Positions 47,529-59,038 of a stretch of 64,000 nucleotides of DNA are shown in pieces. Origin of the DNA: Nonlabens arenilitoris. GTDB taxonomy: Bacteria > Bacteroidota > Bacteroidia > Flavobacteriales > Flavobacteriaceae. Each line of letters starts with the position of its first letter. Positions within the stretch are counted from its first letter, which is position 1. The translations under genes and the position numbers were made by a program. The DNA lies in contig NZ_MTPW01000001.1 in the NCBI RefSeq assembly GCF_002954765.1, positions 3,228,501 through 3,292,500 on the forward strand. Reading direction: 5' to 3'. The notes beneath the pieces were generated by a model. That model was given only the letters and a program-made list of their open reading frames with translations. It was not told where the DNA came from and made no database searches.

Positions 47529-49001
47529 TTAAGGATTAGAAACTTCAACGGTATCTGTAGTACTAACCACACTACGTTCCAACTCATTAATTTTAATCTT
47601 GTCGGTTTTAAGGCGGTATTGCAACCAGTTTGCCATGCGTGTTTTTATCGCACCGCGATCTTGCTGGGTTAAAGTCGTATCGTTAAAACGGATATTATAC
47701 TCTGCAATCGTGTCTGTAAGTTGTGTGATAAAATCCTTATTCACAGATTCAGCATAGCTTATACTAGAGATTTGAGGATAGTTCAATCGTACCTCTTCAC
47801 TAATGATGTCAAAGTTCTTACCTTGTTCATTCACACGCCTCAATTCATCCTCAAGGGCAGCAATTCGCACATCTTTATCTTGTATAAGTCTTAATTTATC
47901 AATTAATTCTTCCTGAACTATTTCAACGCCTTCATTATTAACATCAGGCATCGTACTACCTTGATAAAATCTAACATTGGCTTCTTCTAGATGTTCTTGT
48001 GAATTAAATTTTTTCTTCCATTCATCAACGATAGGTTGTGGAACTGGCGCACCTAACATGACTATATCTAGGGTTTGAGTATCCTTATTCCAGTCGTCGT
48101 TAGGTCTCATACCATCGTATTGAACAATTTCATTCATAAATTGATTCACGGCATTTTGTCTTAATTGGTCCTGTAATAACTGATAAAACAATACAATAGA
48201 AGGTAATAATACTAAAAACCCAATAAGTGAAGCTAATCTGGACACGCGTTTACGTTTGGCCTGATTGGCATATTTTACCATAGGAAACGCAAGAAGTTTA
48301 CACACTAAATAAGTGGATAAAGCGATGAAAACTGCATTAATACAAAACAAGTATATCGCACCTCCAAAAACCTTTAATTGCCACGTCGCAATACCATAAC
48401 CTGCCGTACATAATGGTGGCATCAACGCTGTAGCAATCGCTACACCAGCAATAGCATTAGATATTGTCCCTTTTTTAGCTTTGGCAACAATTAATGCTAA
48501 TCCTCCAAAAATTGCAATAAGAACATCGAGTATTGTAGGATACGTACGAGCATCTAATTCGCTGGTAATCTCCTTCATTGGTGTGATTAAAAAGTACAAT
48601 GAAGCTGTTAAAAGTGATAACCCCATCATTACACCTAGGTTAATCAACGACCTGCGCAACATGGTATCATCGTTAATCGCTGTACCTAATCCCATACCTA
48701 CAATAGGTCCCATAAGTGGAGAGATTAACATGGCTCCTATTACAACTGCAGTTGAGTCTGCATTAAGTCCTATAGAAGCAATAAAAATAGAGAAGATTAG
48801 AATCCATGCATTATGACCTTGAAAAGAAATATCTTTTCTAACAGACTCAATGGTTTCATCTCTATCTGAGTCTTTTCTAATATCTAATAGCTCATGTAAA
48901 AATGCCATGATATTGTCCCAAATACCACTAATTTTTTGCTGATTAACTTCAAGACTGTTATCAATTTCAGTCTGTGAATTTTGTGATTCTTGTGATTCCA
49001 T
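47529..49001 (-). CDS. DUF389 family membrane protein
   Basis: This 490-residue protein has about six to seven spans between residues 65 and 275 with the DUF389 signature VVIGAMLISPLMGPIVGMGLG, followed by a large soluble C-terminal region with coiled-coil character (DVRIAALEDELRRVNEQGKN). Members are conserved but uncharacterised. Its ATG overlaps the manC stop (TAATG), suggesting co-translation, though a functional link is not evident. Confidence 0.88.
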   Translation of the reverse strand: MESQESQNSQTEIDNSLEVNQQKISGIWDNIMAFLHELLDIRKDSDRDETIESVRKDISFQGHNAWILIFSIFIASIGLNADSTAVVIGAMLISPLMGPIVGMGLGTAINDDTMLRRSLINLGVMMGLSLLTASLYFLITPMKEITSELDARTYPTILDVLIAIFGGLALIVAKAKKGTISNAIAGVAIATALMPPLCTAGYGIATWQLKVFGGAIYLFCINAVFIALSTYLVCKLLAFPMVKYANQAKRKRVSRLASLIGFLVLLPSIVLFYQLLQDQLRQNAVNQFMNEIVQYDGMRPNDDWNKDTQTLDIVMLGAPVPQPIVDEWKKKFNSQEHLEEANVRFYQGSTMPDVNNEGVEIVQEELIDKLRLIQDKDVRIAALEDELRRVNEQGKNFDIISEEVRLNYPQISSISYAESVNKDFITQLTDTIAEYNIRFNDTTLTQQDRGAIKTRMANWLQYRLKTDKIKINELERSVVSTTDTVEVSNP

Positions 49002-50076
49002 TACCCAATTTCTTTACCGTACTTATCTATAGCCGTATTACGGATTTCTTTAATTTCTTGCTCAGCATTTTTAGGGATAATCATTAATACATCATCTTGA
49101 TCAACCACTATATAATCTTCTAGACCTTGTAAAATCACTTTTTTACCAGGCGCTGTTCTCACCATATTGCCATGTGATTCAATCGCTGTGACACTAGCAT
49201 TGACAATGGCATTAGACGCTTCATTCTTATCAAGTTTATCATATAAGGAACCCAAGTACCTAAATCGTTCCAAGAGAATCTAGCCGGTAGGACATAAACC
49301 TCTTCAGAATTTTCCATAATGGCATAATCTACTGATATGTTCTCTGCCTTTGGATATTCACTCTCTAAAAACGACACTTCTTCTTCCGTATTTAGAACTT
49401 GCATGCCGTTGGTGAATAGTTGGGTCATGGTAGGTTGCGCTTTCGCGAAAGCGTTAACCACAGCATCTACACTCCATATAAATATTCCAGCATTCCATAA
49501 AAAATTTCCAGCATCTATAAATTGCTGTGCTGTTTCTAAATTAGGTTTCTCACGGAATTGATTTACTTTTTTTACATCTGTTGTCTCTTGATTATACTCA
49601 ATATATCCATAACCAGTATTAGGTGATGTAGGTTGAATCCCTAGAGTCATCAATGCCTGTGGATGTTGCTTACAAAAGGCAAATGTGGTCGCTAGATCTT
49701 CATTAAAAAGATCTTCCTCGGCAATATAATGGTCGCTGGGCGCAACGATCATACTAGCGGCTGGATTCATTTTTTGAATTTTTAATGCCGCAAGTAAAAT
49801 ACATGGTGCTGTATTGCGCATGGCAGGCTCTGCAACGATATTCTCTGGTAACACCTCAGGTAATTGTTCTTTAACAAGATCTACATAAGCCTCATTAGTT
49901 AAAATAAGAATGTTATCTGCTGGTATTTGAGCTTGCAATCTGGTAAAGGTCATTTGTAATAATGACTTACCTAATCCTAGCATATCATGGAATTGCTTAG
50001 GAAATGACTGTTTACTTACTGGCCAGAATCGGGAACCGACTCCACCGGCCATTATAACTGCATATTTATTACTCAT
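49001..50076 (-). pseudogene. manC: Mannose-1-phosphate guanylyltransferase, broken by one frameshift
   Basis: Two frames together form a protein of about 358 residues. The first (50076 down to about 49251) has the pyrophosphorylase motif GGVGSRFWPVSKQSFPKQF and ends normally at FSWNDLGTW. The other frame continues at once with GSLYDKLDKNEASNAI and the usual C-terminal domain to 49001. One extra C at the CCC run (49251-49253) would join them as LGTWGSLYDK. The intact enzyme makes GDP-mannose from mannose-1-phosphate and GTP. AFAKA inside it comes from a palindrome copy. Probable sequencing error or a recent loss. Confidence 0.9.
49439..49452. repeat. Dispersed palindrome copy 8 (perfect, 16-base form)
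   Basis: CGCTTTCGCGAAAGCG at 49438-49453 inside manC, read as AFAKA. Confidence 0.95.
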
Positions 50077-50078
50077 TC

Positions 50079-50675
50079 TTAACTTTTTAAAACTTCTACC
50101 TGAACATTGGGCTGGAAAAGATATACTTTACCACTCTCAATTTCTAAGCATTCATATCGCTTGCGCAGCTTTTTACCTTTCTGGAATTTGCGTCCATTAT
50201 CAGTGGCAAAAATAGCGCCTTGCATTAACTCAAATATATAATTTTTATCAGTGGCAGCATCATACTTTTTAAGAGCTACACTTAAATGTGCATCAGTATC
50301 ACTACTGGCTGTTGGATTTTTAAAATGTCTGGCCAGTAAAGGCAAAACGTCATTGGGAAAAATATCTGGTCTTAAAAATGGTAGCATTAAATGTTGAAAG
50401 GTATGCTTCCACTCTACTCCATGTGGTTTAATAGCTCTACCATACTTTTTGAAAGCAATTAAATGAGCTATCTCGTGAACTAATGTTACTAAAAAACGAT
50501 ACTGATTTAAGTTTGCGTTAATGGTAATGCGGTGAGATCCATCTGGTAGTGGTCTATAATCACCATGCCTAGTCTTACGTTCATTTACAATTTTAAGATG
50601 AACAGCATTCATCTCTAGCAATTGTGTTAAAGGCATTACAGCAAGTCGTGGTATGTACTTTTCTAAAACCGACAC
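50079..50675 (-). CDS. SprT-like metallopeptidase-domain protein
   Basis: This 198-residue protein has the zinc motif HEIAHLIAFKKYG near residue 67 and a further histidine in HGVEWKHTFQHL, as in the SprT/Spartan-like domain. A zinc-ribbon-type C-terminal part is suggested by the basic KKLRKRYECLEI stretch, but only one Cys remains, so a ribbon is unlikely. It is cytoplasmic, and its role is unknown; relatives act on DNA-protein crosslinks in eukaryotes. It is followed 2 bases later by manC. Confidence 0.82.
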   Translation of the reverse strand: MSVLEKYIPRLAVMPLTQLLEMNAVHLKIVNERKTRHGDYRPLPDGSHRITINANLNQYRFLVTLVHEIAHLIAFKKYGRAIKPHGVEWKHTFQHLMLPFLRPDIFPNDVLPLLARHFKNPTASSDTDAHLSVALKKYDAATDKNYIFELMQGAIFATDNGRKFQKGKKLRKRYECLEIESGKVYLFQPNVQVEVLKS

Positions 50676-50781
50676 TAATAATTGAATACTTAAATGAATT
50701 ACAATTTAGGCATGAAAAACAGGATAATAAAAAGAAATTGAGCTTAGTTATTAAGAAACTTTGTAAAAACATATAAAAGCA

Positions 50782-50813
50782 AAAATCCCATCTAGATTAC
50801 TAGATGGGATTTT
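50782..50813 (-). terminator. Terminator of the pyrG-yidC operon
   Basis: A 13-base perfect stem, AAAATCCCATCTA with TAGATGGGATTTT, has a six-base loop and lies 55 bases after the yidC stop on the minus strand. Confidence 0.85.
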
Positions 50814-50867
50814 AAATATTTAATAATAGGTCATCAGTAATTATAACCGTAGATCTTATCTACCTAA

Positions 50868-52700
50868 TTACTTCTTACCTTTCTTTTGCTCTTCTTGTTG
50901 TGCTTGCGCCTGCTCCATAATCTCGCTCATTTTAGAAGCAAAACGTCCTTTCTTTTTCTTAGGTGCTGCTTTTGCTTTTTCAATTTTAGCAAGTACTTTA
51001 TCTTCTTTGATTACAAAGTTTTTAATTACTAGCATAATACCTATGGTAATTAAGTTAGAAACAAAGTAGTACAATGATAATCCACTGGCATAGTTATTAA
51101 AGAATACTAGCATGAACAATGGTGATAGATACATTATAAATTTCATGTTAGGCATACCAGGCTGCTGTGTGTTTTGCATGGTCTGACCGGTAGTCATTTG
51201 CATGTAAAAGAAAATTGCAATCGAAGCCAGAATAGGGAATAAACTAACATGGTCACCATAGAATGGTATGTTAAATGGTAGTTTAAAAATCTCATCATAA
51301 CTTGATAAATCGTCTGCCCATAGAAAACTCTTTTGCCTTAAATCAAAGGCTGTTGGGAAAAACTCAAAGAGTGCAAAGAAAACAGGCATTTGTAATAGCC
51401 CTGGTAAACAACCCGATAGTGGACTGGCACCAGCCTCACTCTGAATACGCATCGTTTCTTGCTGCTTCTTCATCGCGTTGTCCTTGTACTTCTCGGCAAT
51501 ACGATTTAATTCTGGACGTAGAATTTTCATTTTTGCCTGAGTCATGTAGCTCTTATATAATACAGGAGATAAAATGATACGTACACATATCGTTAAAAGA
51601 ATAATAGCTATTCCATAAGGTATACCGGCATTTTTAGTTAATAACGAGAATAATGGACGTATTACAAATTCATTGATCCATCCAAAAATTCCCCAACCTA
51701 AATCTACAACTTCATCTAGATTACGTTCATAATCATCTAAAATATCATAATCTGTCGGACCAAAATACCAGTCCATATTGTATGCTAGTTCACCACCAGT
51801 ATATTCTAACTCAATTTGAGAGTTGAATTTTTTAGTATAAGTATCTTGCTCATCATCTTGAGAAGCGATATTCTCTGAGATTAACTTAGCCTTCTTAAAT
51901 GGTGTATCTGTTAAAAGAATAGATGTAAAGAAGTGTTGTTTATAGGCGATATAAGAGACGTCTTCTTCTTCTTCATCAGCCTCAGCACCTTGGCCAGTAT
52001 AGTCATCACTACCATCTCCATACTCAAACTTAATTTCTGTATAACGGTTCTCGTTATCCATACCTTTAGAGCGCTTATAAGCAAGCATTTCCCAGTTAAG
52101 TTGTGGAGCGTCTGCAGTATTAAATGTTTGAGATAAACCTTGAGAACGGATTGTAAAATCCATCATATAGTCACTAGGCTCTAATTCATATCTAAATTCC
52201 AGAAATTGAGAAGGACCTACGTTTGCTTTAAAAGATAATACTTTATTAGAACCATTCATAGACTGTGATGGTGTAAAACTCATATCTTTAGTATGCATTT
52301 TACGACCATCATTAGTTACAAAGACCAGATCTAGTTGGTGATCTTTCTCATTAGGTTTTGCCAGATAAACTGGTAAAGAGTCATAGGTTTTGTAGCTTTT
52401 CAATAACGCTTCTTGAATTAAAGCTCCTTTAGAATCAATTTTAAATTGAATTAAATCATTTTCAAAAGTGATTATTTCATTTGAGCCTGCTTGAAAAACA
52501 CCGTTGCTAATAGGAGCCGTCGCCGGATCATTATTAGAGGTTAATTGTGGCGTGGTATCTTCTGTAGACGCAGTAGTCTCTGTTGTAGCATTTGGATCAG
52601 ATTCTACTTCTGCTTGATTCTGACTGAACCAGTACATAAGGATAATGAAAATAAGTCCCATTCCTACTATTGACTTCCAGTCGATTGATTTTTGTTCCAT
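50868..52700 (-). CDS. yidC: Membrane protein insertase YidC
   Basis: This 610-residue protein has an N-terminal span (about 8-24), a large periplasmic domain (about 60-330), then five C-terminal spans beginning near GIPYGIAIILLTICVRIIL, with GCLPGLLQMPVFFALFEFF in the core, and a lysine-rich tail (KAAPKKKKGRFASK). It inserts and folds inner-membrane proteins. A small GC hairpin lies just upstream of its ATG. It follows pyrG with a 93-base gap that contains a palindrome copy. Confidence 0.96.
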   Translation of the reverse strand: MEQKSIDWKSIVGMGLIFIILMYWFSQNQAEVESDPNATTETTASTEDTTPQLTSNNDPATAPISNGVFQAGSNEIITFENDLIQFKIDSKGALIQEALLKSYKTYDSLPVYLAKPNEKDHQLDLVFVTNDGRKMHTKDMSFTPSQSMNGSNKVLSFKANVGPSQFLEFRYELEPSDYMMDFTIRSQGLSQTFNTADAPQLNWEMLAYKRSKGMDNENRYTEIKFEYGDGSDDYTGQGAEADEEEEDVSYIAYKQHFFTSILLTDTPFKKAKLISENIASQDDEQDTYTKKFNSQIELEYTGGELAYNMDWYFGPTDYDILDDYERNLDEVVDLGWGIFGWINEFVIRPLFSLLTKNAGIPYGIAIILLTICVRIILSPVLYKSYMTQAKMKILRPELNRIAEKYKDNAMKKQQETMRIQSEAGASPLSGCLPGLLQMPVFFALFEFFPTAFDLRQKSFLWADDLSSYDEIFKLPFNIPFYGDHVSLFPILASIAIFFYMQMTTGQTMQNTQQPGMPNMKFIMYLSPLFMLVFFNNYASGLSLYYFVSNLITIGIMLVIKNFVIKEDKVLAKIEKAKAAPKKKKGRFASKMSEIMEQAQAQQEEQKKGKK

Positions 52701-52764
52701 AAAATTTCCCTCGCAAGGGTTGTACTGTGGTTCTATATAAGAACCGGTTGATTGATTTTTACAC

Positions 52765-52778
52765 GCTTTCGCGAAAGC
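52765..52778. repeat. Dispersed palindrome copy 9 (perfect, 16-base form, intergenic)
   Basis: CGCTTTCGCGAAAGCG at 52764-52779 between pyrG and yidC. Confidence 0.95.
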
Positions 52779-52793
52779 GCAATCTTTATAATC

Positions 52794-54440
<1,647 letters not shown>

Positions 54441-54561
54441 TCATTTTATGTAGAATTAAAGAAAGGAAAAAGACGAGTATTTAAGGACTTTTAAATAGAT
54501 ATACACATAACAATTATTGTTTAACGATTGTTAAAAATAGAATTGAGAATTAGTGTTAAGC

Positions 54562-55086
54562 TTAACTGGTTTTGAAAAATGCTTGAGATATATAAGTTTC
54601 CCATTCTCTTTGTTTAGACAACAGTAGCCCGTGATTAGTCTCTTTATCATAACGGCCTTGCATAGTCTGTCGATTAGCCTCTATTCTTTTAAAAATATCT
54701 AGAATCTCCACTTTATAATTTTGAGTAGGTTGATAATCATTAAAAGCTTTCTTTAATAGTCGAGCGTGTAGCTCTGAAATATTCCAGTGTAACTGCTCGT
54801 GTCTTAACAATTGTTCATCATCTTCTAGCAAATCCTTCTTCCAACTGAGTTGTGGATAAAATTCACTGCGCACATCAAATTCAATGACTACTTGATCACG
54901 AAACCTCTTTGCAGAGTAAGCATAAGCTATACCAGAATTAACGCTAGCTGCATGATGTGCATCTACCGGTGGAGTTCCCATAAAATCATCCCAAGTTAAA
55001 ACTGGTTTTTCTTGAAATGTAAACTTCTTCTCTGGTACTAACAAAATAGTCCACAAAACAGTTATGAGAAGAACTGACCAGCGCAT
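54562..55086 (-). CDS. DUF922-like secreted zinc protease
   Basis: This 174-residue protein has an N-terminal hydrophobic signal (WSVLLITVLWTILLVP), the opening LTWDDFMGTPP typical of the DUF922 family, and an HExxH zinc motif in RHEQLHWNISELHA. It is predicted to be exported and proteolytic; the substrate is unknown. It starts 3 bases after the OsmC gene. Confidence 0.8.
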   Translation of the reverse strand: MRWSVLLITVLWTILLVPEKKFTFQEKPVLTWDDFMGTPPVDAHHAASVNSGIAYAYSAKRFRDQVVIEFDVRSEFYPQLSWKKDLLEDDEQLLRHEQLHWNISELHARLLKKAFNDYQPTQNYKVEILDIFKRIEANRQTMQGRYDKETNHGLLLSKQREWETYISQAFFKTS

Positions 55087-55088
55087 GT

Positions 55089-55493
55089 TTAAGACCAGTT
55101 AAAAGTTATATTCTTAACAATATCTGGATGAAGACTTTCATGAACAGGACATGTATTTGCGATGCGCTCTAAGATAAGTTGCGCTCTTTTATCGCAGTTT
55201 CCTTTCATATCTAAAGTGACATCAATTTGAGAAATACGACGTGGATTTGCAGCCATAGTTTTTGTAACCTGAGCGACGCTTCCTTTTAAATCAATATCTA
55301 AATCTCTTGCTTTTATTCCCATCATAGTAATCATACAACTAGCAAGCCCAGTGGCTACCGTGTCTGTAGGTGAGAAAGCCTCGCCTTTACCATTATTATC
55401 AGTAGGCGCATCTGTTGTGAAAGTGTTATCACTTTTTAAGTGCTTACTCTCACATCTTAAATCTCCTATGTATGTCACAGTTGATGTCATCAA
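55089..55493 (-). CDS. OsmC/Ohr family peroxiredoxin-like protein
   Basis: This 134-residue protein has the two conserved cysteines of OsmC proteins, in TGLASCMITMMGIKAR and ANTCPVHESLHPDI, spaced as in thiol peroxidases of organic hydroperoxides. The YfcE/OsmC sub-branch is not decided. It overlaps the LysM-protein gene by 4 bases. Confidence 0.9.
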   Translation of the reverse strand: MMTSTVTYIGDLRCESKHLKSDNTFTTDAPTDNNGKGEAFSPTDTVATGLASCMITMMGIKARDLDIDLKGSVAQVTKTMAANPRRISQIDVTLDMKGNCDKRAQLILERIANTCPVHESLHPDIVKNITFNWS

Positions 55494-57424
55494 TCTAATT
55501 CTTTAATGGTTAAATCTTCTTGATATTGTAATAAATAAACTGATTCATTATAATAACCAGCCATGAATTTTTTTGAATAATTAAATTTATTTTCTACTTG
55601 AGATGTACTACCATTATTCATCGCACTATCATATAGATTACCAGCACTTGCATTTCTTAATATAAGATCCATTGCAACATCAAATCCTCTAGTCGCATAT
55701 GCATTAGGCGATATTTTATATTTACTATAATAACGTTTTGCAAAACTATTATCACTACCAGCATCTCTATTAATACTAGGATATGTGTATTTAAGTGATC
55801 CTAAACGCATGTGAGGTAAGTCAAATTCATCGTAATTTTCATACCCGAACATACTGATATTATGAGATTTTGCCTTAGCAGAATAGTGTGATATAGCATC
55901 TGTAATAAAACCTTCATTATCTACCGCAAGTATTATCCAGTTCTCTTTTTCAGAATCTAATGCATTCACATATGTTTGCTTATAAATATAGTTATCCTTG
56001 TTAGGCTTTAATTCTTTTGCATTAGGAAATAAAGCTAGATACTCGTTCTTTAACTCTGGCTTTTTAGCATCAGTCACTAATATGATGTTCTTACCTTCAG
56101 CATTAGCAACGAGATAATTCATAAGTTTCTGTTTTAATAAATCCTGATCAGGTCTCGCTTGAAAAAGGTTTTTATAAAGACGTACGTCAGTATTAGTTAA
56201 TGGTGACACCACTGGTATACCATCACTTTTTAATTCTTTTGCAGCTTCAACGACATTTTTTGCTAATAATGGTCCAACAACAGCGGCATATCCATTAAAG
56301 TCATTTGACTTAATAATGGAATTTACTTTACTAGAACTTTTTTGAGTATCAAAAACATCAAATGACACCATAATTCCTAACGATTGTGCTGAATCTCTAG
56401 CTATAGTCATTCCACTATAAAAGTCTAAAGCGATGCGTGTTGCAGACTCCTTGCGCAATAGTTCATCATCTGAAGTATCATCACCTAATTTATTAAGGGA
56501 TAGCGGTAGCATAACCGCAAATCGTTGTGGATTATAATTAGATATACTATCTAATAGATTTGCAAATCCAGTAACTTTAGAATTCATCACGTTTAATTGT
56601 CCAACGCTAAAATTAGGATTAGGGATTCTAATATTCATACCTAATTTTAGGCCTTCTTTAATCTGTGGGTTTAGGACGATAAGTGAATCTTCAGAAATAC
56701 CTGTTAGATTTTCTAAAGAGTACATAGTCATTTTTGCAGGAACTTCATAATTTACAAACTTTTTAATGATAGAATCACCAGCATTAAAATTTGTATTAGA
56801 ATTTTCTTCAACAACTTGTTTTACAATTGGCACATTAATGATCATTCCAGGATGGAGATCCTTCAAATCTGGATTAAGCTCTTCTAATACAGGTACTTTT
56901 ATTCCATATTTAGTAGCTATACCAAATTTTGTATCCTTAGGTAGTACTCGATATTCACCATCACTCAGCACTTGATCAACAACAGCTTCTTCTACTGGTT
57001 GTACAGCAACTGGCATCTCTATTTCTTCAAAGACAGGTATCTGTATGCGATCACCTTTTCTTAACCCTTGAGAATAGAGTTCTTTATTTGCTTCTTTGAT
57101 ATCAAGCTCTGTGACTTCATATTTTTTTGCTATACCATATAAAGTTTCTTTACGACGTACTTTATGTTTTTTGTACTCTACGATTTTACGCTGTGTTAAA
57201 ACCTTAGAACTGGTAGGAATAAGCAATATCGAACCTTCTTTTAATCCTGATTTGATGTCTGGATTAAGTTGAGTTAATTCTGTGGCATTGATTTTATATT
57301 TTCCTACGATACTAAAAACGGTCTCACCTTTTTGAACGACATGCTGTTTATAGTTTTGTAAAGTGGTTGCATTCGCTTTCGCGAAAGCGAAAAAAACAAA
57401 GACTATTAAGATTATATTTTTCAT
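55490..57424 (-). CDS. LysM-repeat protein fused to a periplasmic binding-protein type 1 domain
   Basis: This 644-residue protein has a signal peptide, whose end (AFAKA, residues 13-17) is encoded by a palindrome copy, then four LysM repeats at about 27-72, 83-130, 157-200 and 225-270, and a C-terminal domain (about 290-644) like amino-acid ABC-transporter binding proteins, with VVGPLLAKNVVEAAKELKS. It probably binds cell-wall glycan, with the C-terminal domain as a ligand sensor; this layout recurs in Bacteroidota. No transporter is adjacent. Confidence 0.87.
   Translation of the reverse strand: MKNIILIVFVFFAFAKANATTLQNYKQHVVQKGETVFSIVGKYKINATELTQLNPDIKSGLKEGSILLIPTSSKVLTQRKIVEYKKHKVRRKETLYGIAKKYEVTELDIKEANKELYSQGLRKGDRIQIPVFEEIEMPVAVQPVEEAVVDQVLSDGEYRVLPKDTKFGIATKYGIKVPVLEELNPDLKDLHPGMIINVPIVKQVVEENSNTNFNAGDSIIKKFVNYEVPAKMTMYSLENLTGISEDSLIVLNPQIKEGLKLGMNIRIPNPNFSVGQLNVMNSKVTGFANLLDSISNYNPQRFAVMLPLSLNKLGDDTSDDELLRKESATRIALDFYSGMTIARDSAQSLGIMVSFDVFDTQKSSSKVNSIIKSNDFNGYAAVVGPLLAKNVVEAAKELKSDGIPVVSPLTNTDVRLYKNLFQARPDQDLLKQKLMNYLVANAEGKNIILVTDAKKPELKNEYLALFPNAKELKPNKDNYIYKQTYVNALDSEKENWIILAVDNEGFITDAISHYSAKAKSHNISMFGYENYDEFDLPHMRLGSLKYTYPSINRDAGSDNSFAKRYYSKYKISPNAYATRGFDVAMDLILRNASAGNLYDSAMNNGSTSQVENKFNYSKKFMAGYYNESVYLLQYQEDLTIKELD
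57375..57388. repeat. Dispersed palindrome copy 10 (perfect, extended)
   Basis: Symmetry extends to TTCGCTTTCGCGAAAGCGAA. It encodes AFAKA at the signal-peptide end of the LysM protein. Confidence 0.95.
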
Positions 57425-57430
57425 ACTATA

Positions 57431-58966
57431 TTATTCCCATTCTATGGTTGCTGGCGGCTTTGAACTGATGTCATACACCACTCTATTAACGCCTTTTACT
57501 TTATTTATTATCTCATTACTGGTTGCTTGTAAAAACTCATAAGGTAGATTGACCCAATCTGCTGTCATACCATCTGTACTTTCTACCGCTCGCAATGCAA
57601 CGCATTTTTCATAAGTACGTTCATCTCCCATTACTCCAACGCTATTTACTGGCAGTAAAATAGCACCTGCTTGCCATACTTTATCATATAAATCCCATTT
57701 CTTGAGGTTATTTATAAATACAGCATCTACTTCTTGTAAGATAGCAACTTTTTCTGGAGTGATGTCCCCTAAAATTCTAATTGCTAATCCTGGTCCAGGA
57801 AATGGATGTCTGCCTAAAAGATCTGCAGCCATACCCATCGACGCTCCTACTCTTCTTACTTCATCTTTAAATAATGCTCTAAGCGGCTCTACTATCTTTA
57901 ATTTCATAAAGTCTGGTAGGCCACCTACATTATGATGCGATTTAATAGTTGCACTAGGTCCACCGGTTGCACTTACACTTTCTATCACGTCTGGATATAT
58001 GGTACCTTGTGCTAACCAGGTTACATTTTGCACCTCTTTTGCTTCATCATCAAATACTTCAATAAAAACACGACCTATTGCTTTGCGCTTTAACTCTGGA
58101 TCATCTAATCCCGCAAGTGCATCCATAAACCGTGCCGAAGCGTCAACACCTTTTACATTCAAGCCCATACCTTCATACTGCTGTAGAACCTGTGTATACT
58201 CGTCCTTACGTAGCAAGCCATTATTTACAAAAATACAGTATAGGTTTTCACCTATTGCTTTATGTAATAACATCGCCGCGACTGATGAATCTACTCCACC
58301 ACTTAAACCTAAGACTACTTTATCACCACCAACTTTTTCCTGAAGAGCCTCTACGGTTTCTTCTACAAAGGCATTAGGTGTCCAATCGGGATTTACATTT
58401 GCTATTTTAATCAAAAAGTTTTCCAGTAACTGTTTTCCATCTGTTGAGTGATAAACCTCTGGATGGAACTGGATTGCATAGGTATCTTCTCCTTTAATTT
58501 TATAGGCGGCATTTTCAACATCATGTGTACTGGCAAGTAACTCACCATTAGTAGGTAATTTTTTGATAGTATCACTATGACTCATCCATACCTGACTACC
58601 AGATGAGATCCCGTCTAAAAAAGTTTCATTTGATTTTACATAGGATAAATTTGCCCGACCATATTCTCTAGTACTAGAAGCACCTACTTCACCACCATGG
58701 AAGTGTGCAAGATATTGTGCGCCATAACAAACACCAAGTAAAGGTTTTTTACCTCTTACTTCATTGAGATCGATGTGAAATGCGTTTTCTGAACGCACAG
58801 ACATGGGACTACCAGATAGTATGACTGCTTTATAATCGTCTAGATTAGATGGAACTTTATTGAATGGATGTATTTCGGAATAGATGTTCAACTCTCGAAC
58901 TCTGCGCGCAATAAGCTGTGTGTACTGCGATCCAAAATCTAATATTAAAACCTTATCATGTTGCAT
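57431..58966 (-). CDS. guaA: GMP synthase (glutamine-hydrolysing)
   Basis: This enzyme (about 511 residues from the ATG at 58966) converts XMP to GMP. The class I glutaminase domain has the catalytic Cys in [17 protein letters not shown] and the His-Glu pair in [11 protein letters not shown]; the ATP pyrophosphatase loop is GLSGGVDSS near residue 222; the C-terminal dimerisation domain ends in [13 protein letters not shown] two codons upstream is inside a TAnnTTTG element and is rejected. It starts the operon with the LysM, OsmC and DUF922 genes. Confidence 0.96.
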   Translation of the reverse strand: MQHDKVLILDFGSQYTQLIARRVRELNIYSEIHPFNKVPSNLDDYKAVILSGSPMSVRSENAFHIDLNEVRGKKPLLGVCYGAQYLAHFHGGEVGASSTREYGRANLSYVKSNETFLDGISSGSQVWMSHSDTIKKLPTNGELLASTHDVENAAYKIKGEDTYAIQFHPEVYHSTDGKQLLENFLIKIANVNPDWTPNAFVEETVEALQEKVGGDKVVLGLSGGVDSSVAAMLLHKAIGENLYCIFVNNGLLRKDEYTQVLQQYEGMGLNVKGVDASARFMDALAGLDDPELKRKAIGRVFIEVFDDEAKEVQNVTWLAQGTIYPDVIESVSATGGPSATIKSHHNVGGLPDFMKLKIVEPLRALFKDEVRRVGASMGMAADLLGRHPFPGPGLAIRILGDITPEKVAILQEVDAVFINNLKKWDLYDKVWQAGAILLPVNSVGVMGDERTYEKCVALRAVESTDGMTADWVNLPYEFLQATSNEIINKVKGVNRVVYDISSKPPATIEWE

Positions 58967-58969
58967 GCG

Positions 58970-58977
58970 CAAATTTA
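58970..58977 (-). promoter_or_regulatory. Candidate -7 element of guaA
   Basis: Minus-strand TAAATTTG, with the guaA ATG only 4 bases downstream of its end, would give a leaderless or near-leaderless mRNA. No clear -33. Confidence 0.4.
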
Positions 58978-59038
58978 CTTTTTTATGAGTGAAAGTAAAT
59001 CTGTAAACGAGACTTTTGTTAACGTGTTTTAAAGATAA

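Noticed and set aside
57999..58377. Plus-strand open frames opposite guaA
   Set aside because: Two overlapping frames antisense to a conserved enzyme; shadows of its codon pattern.
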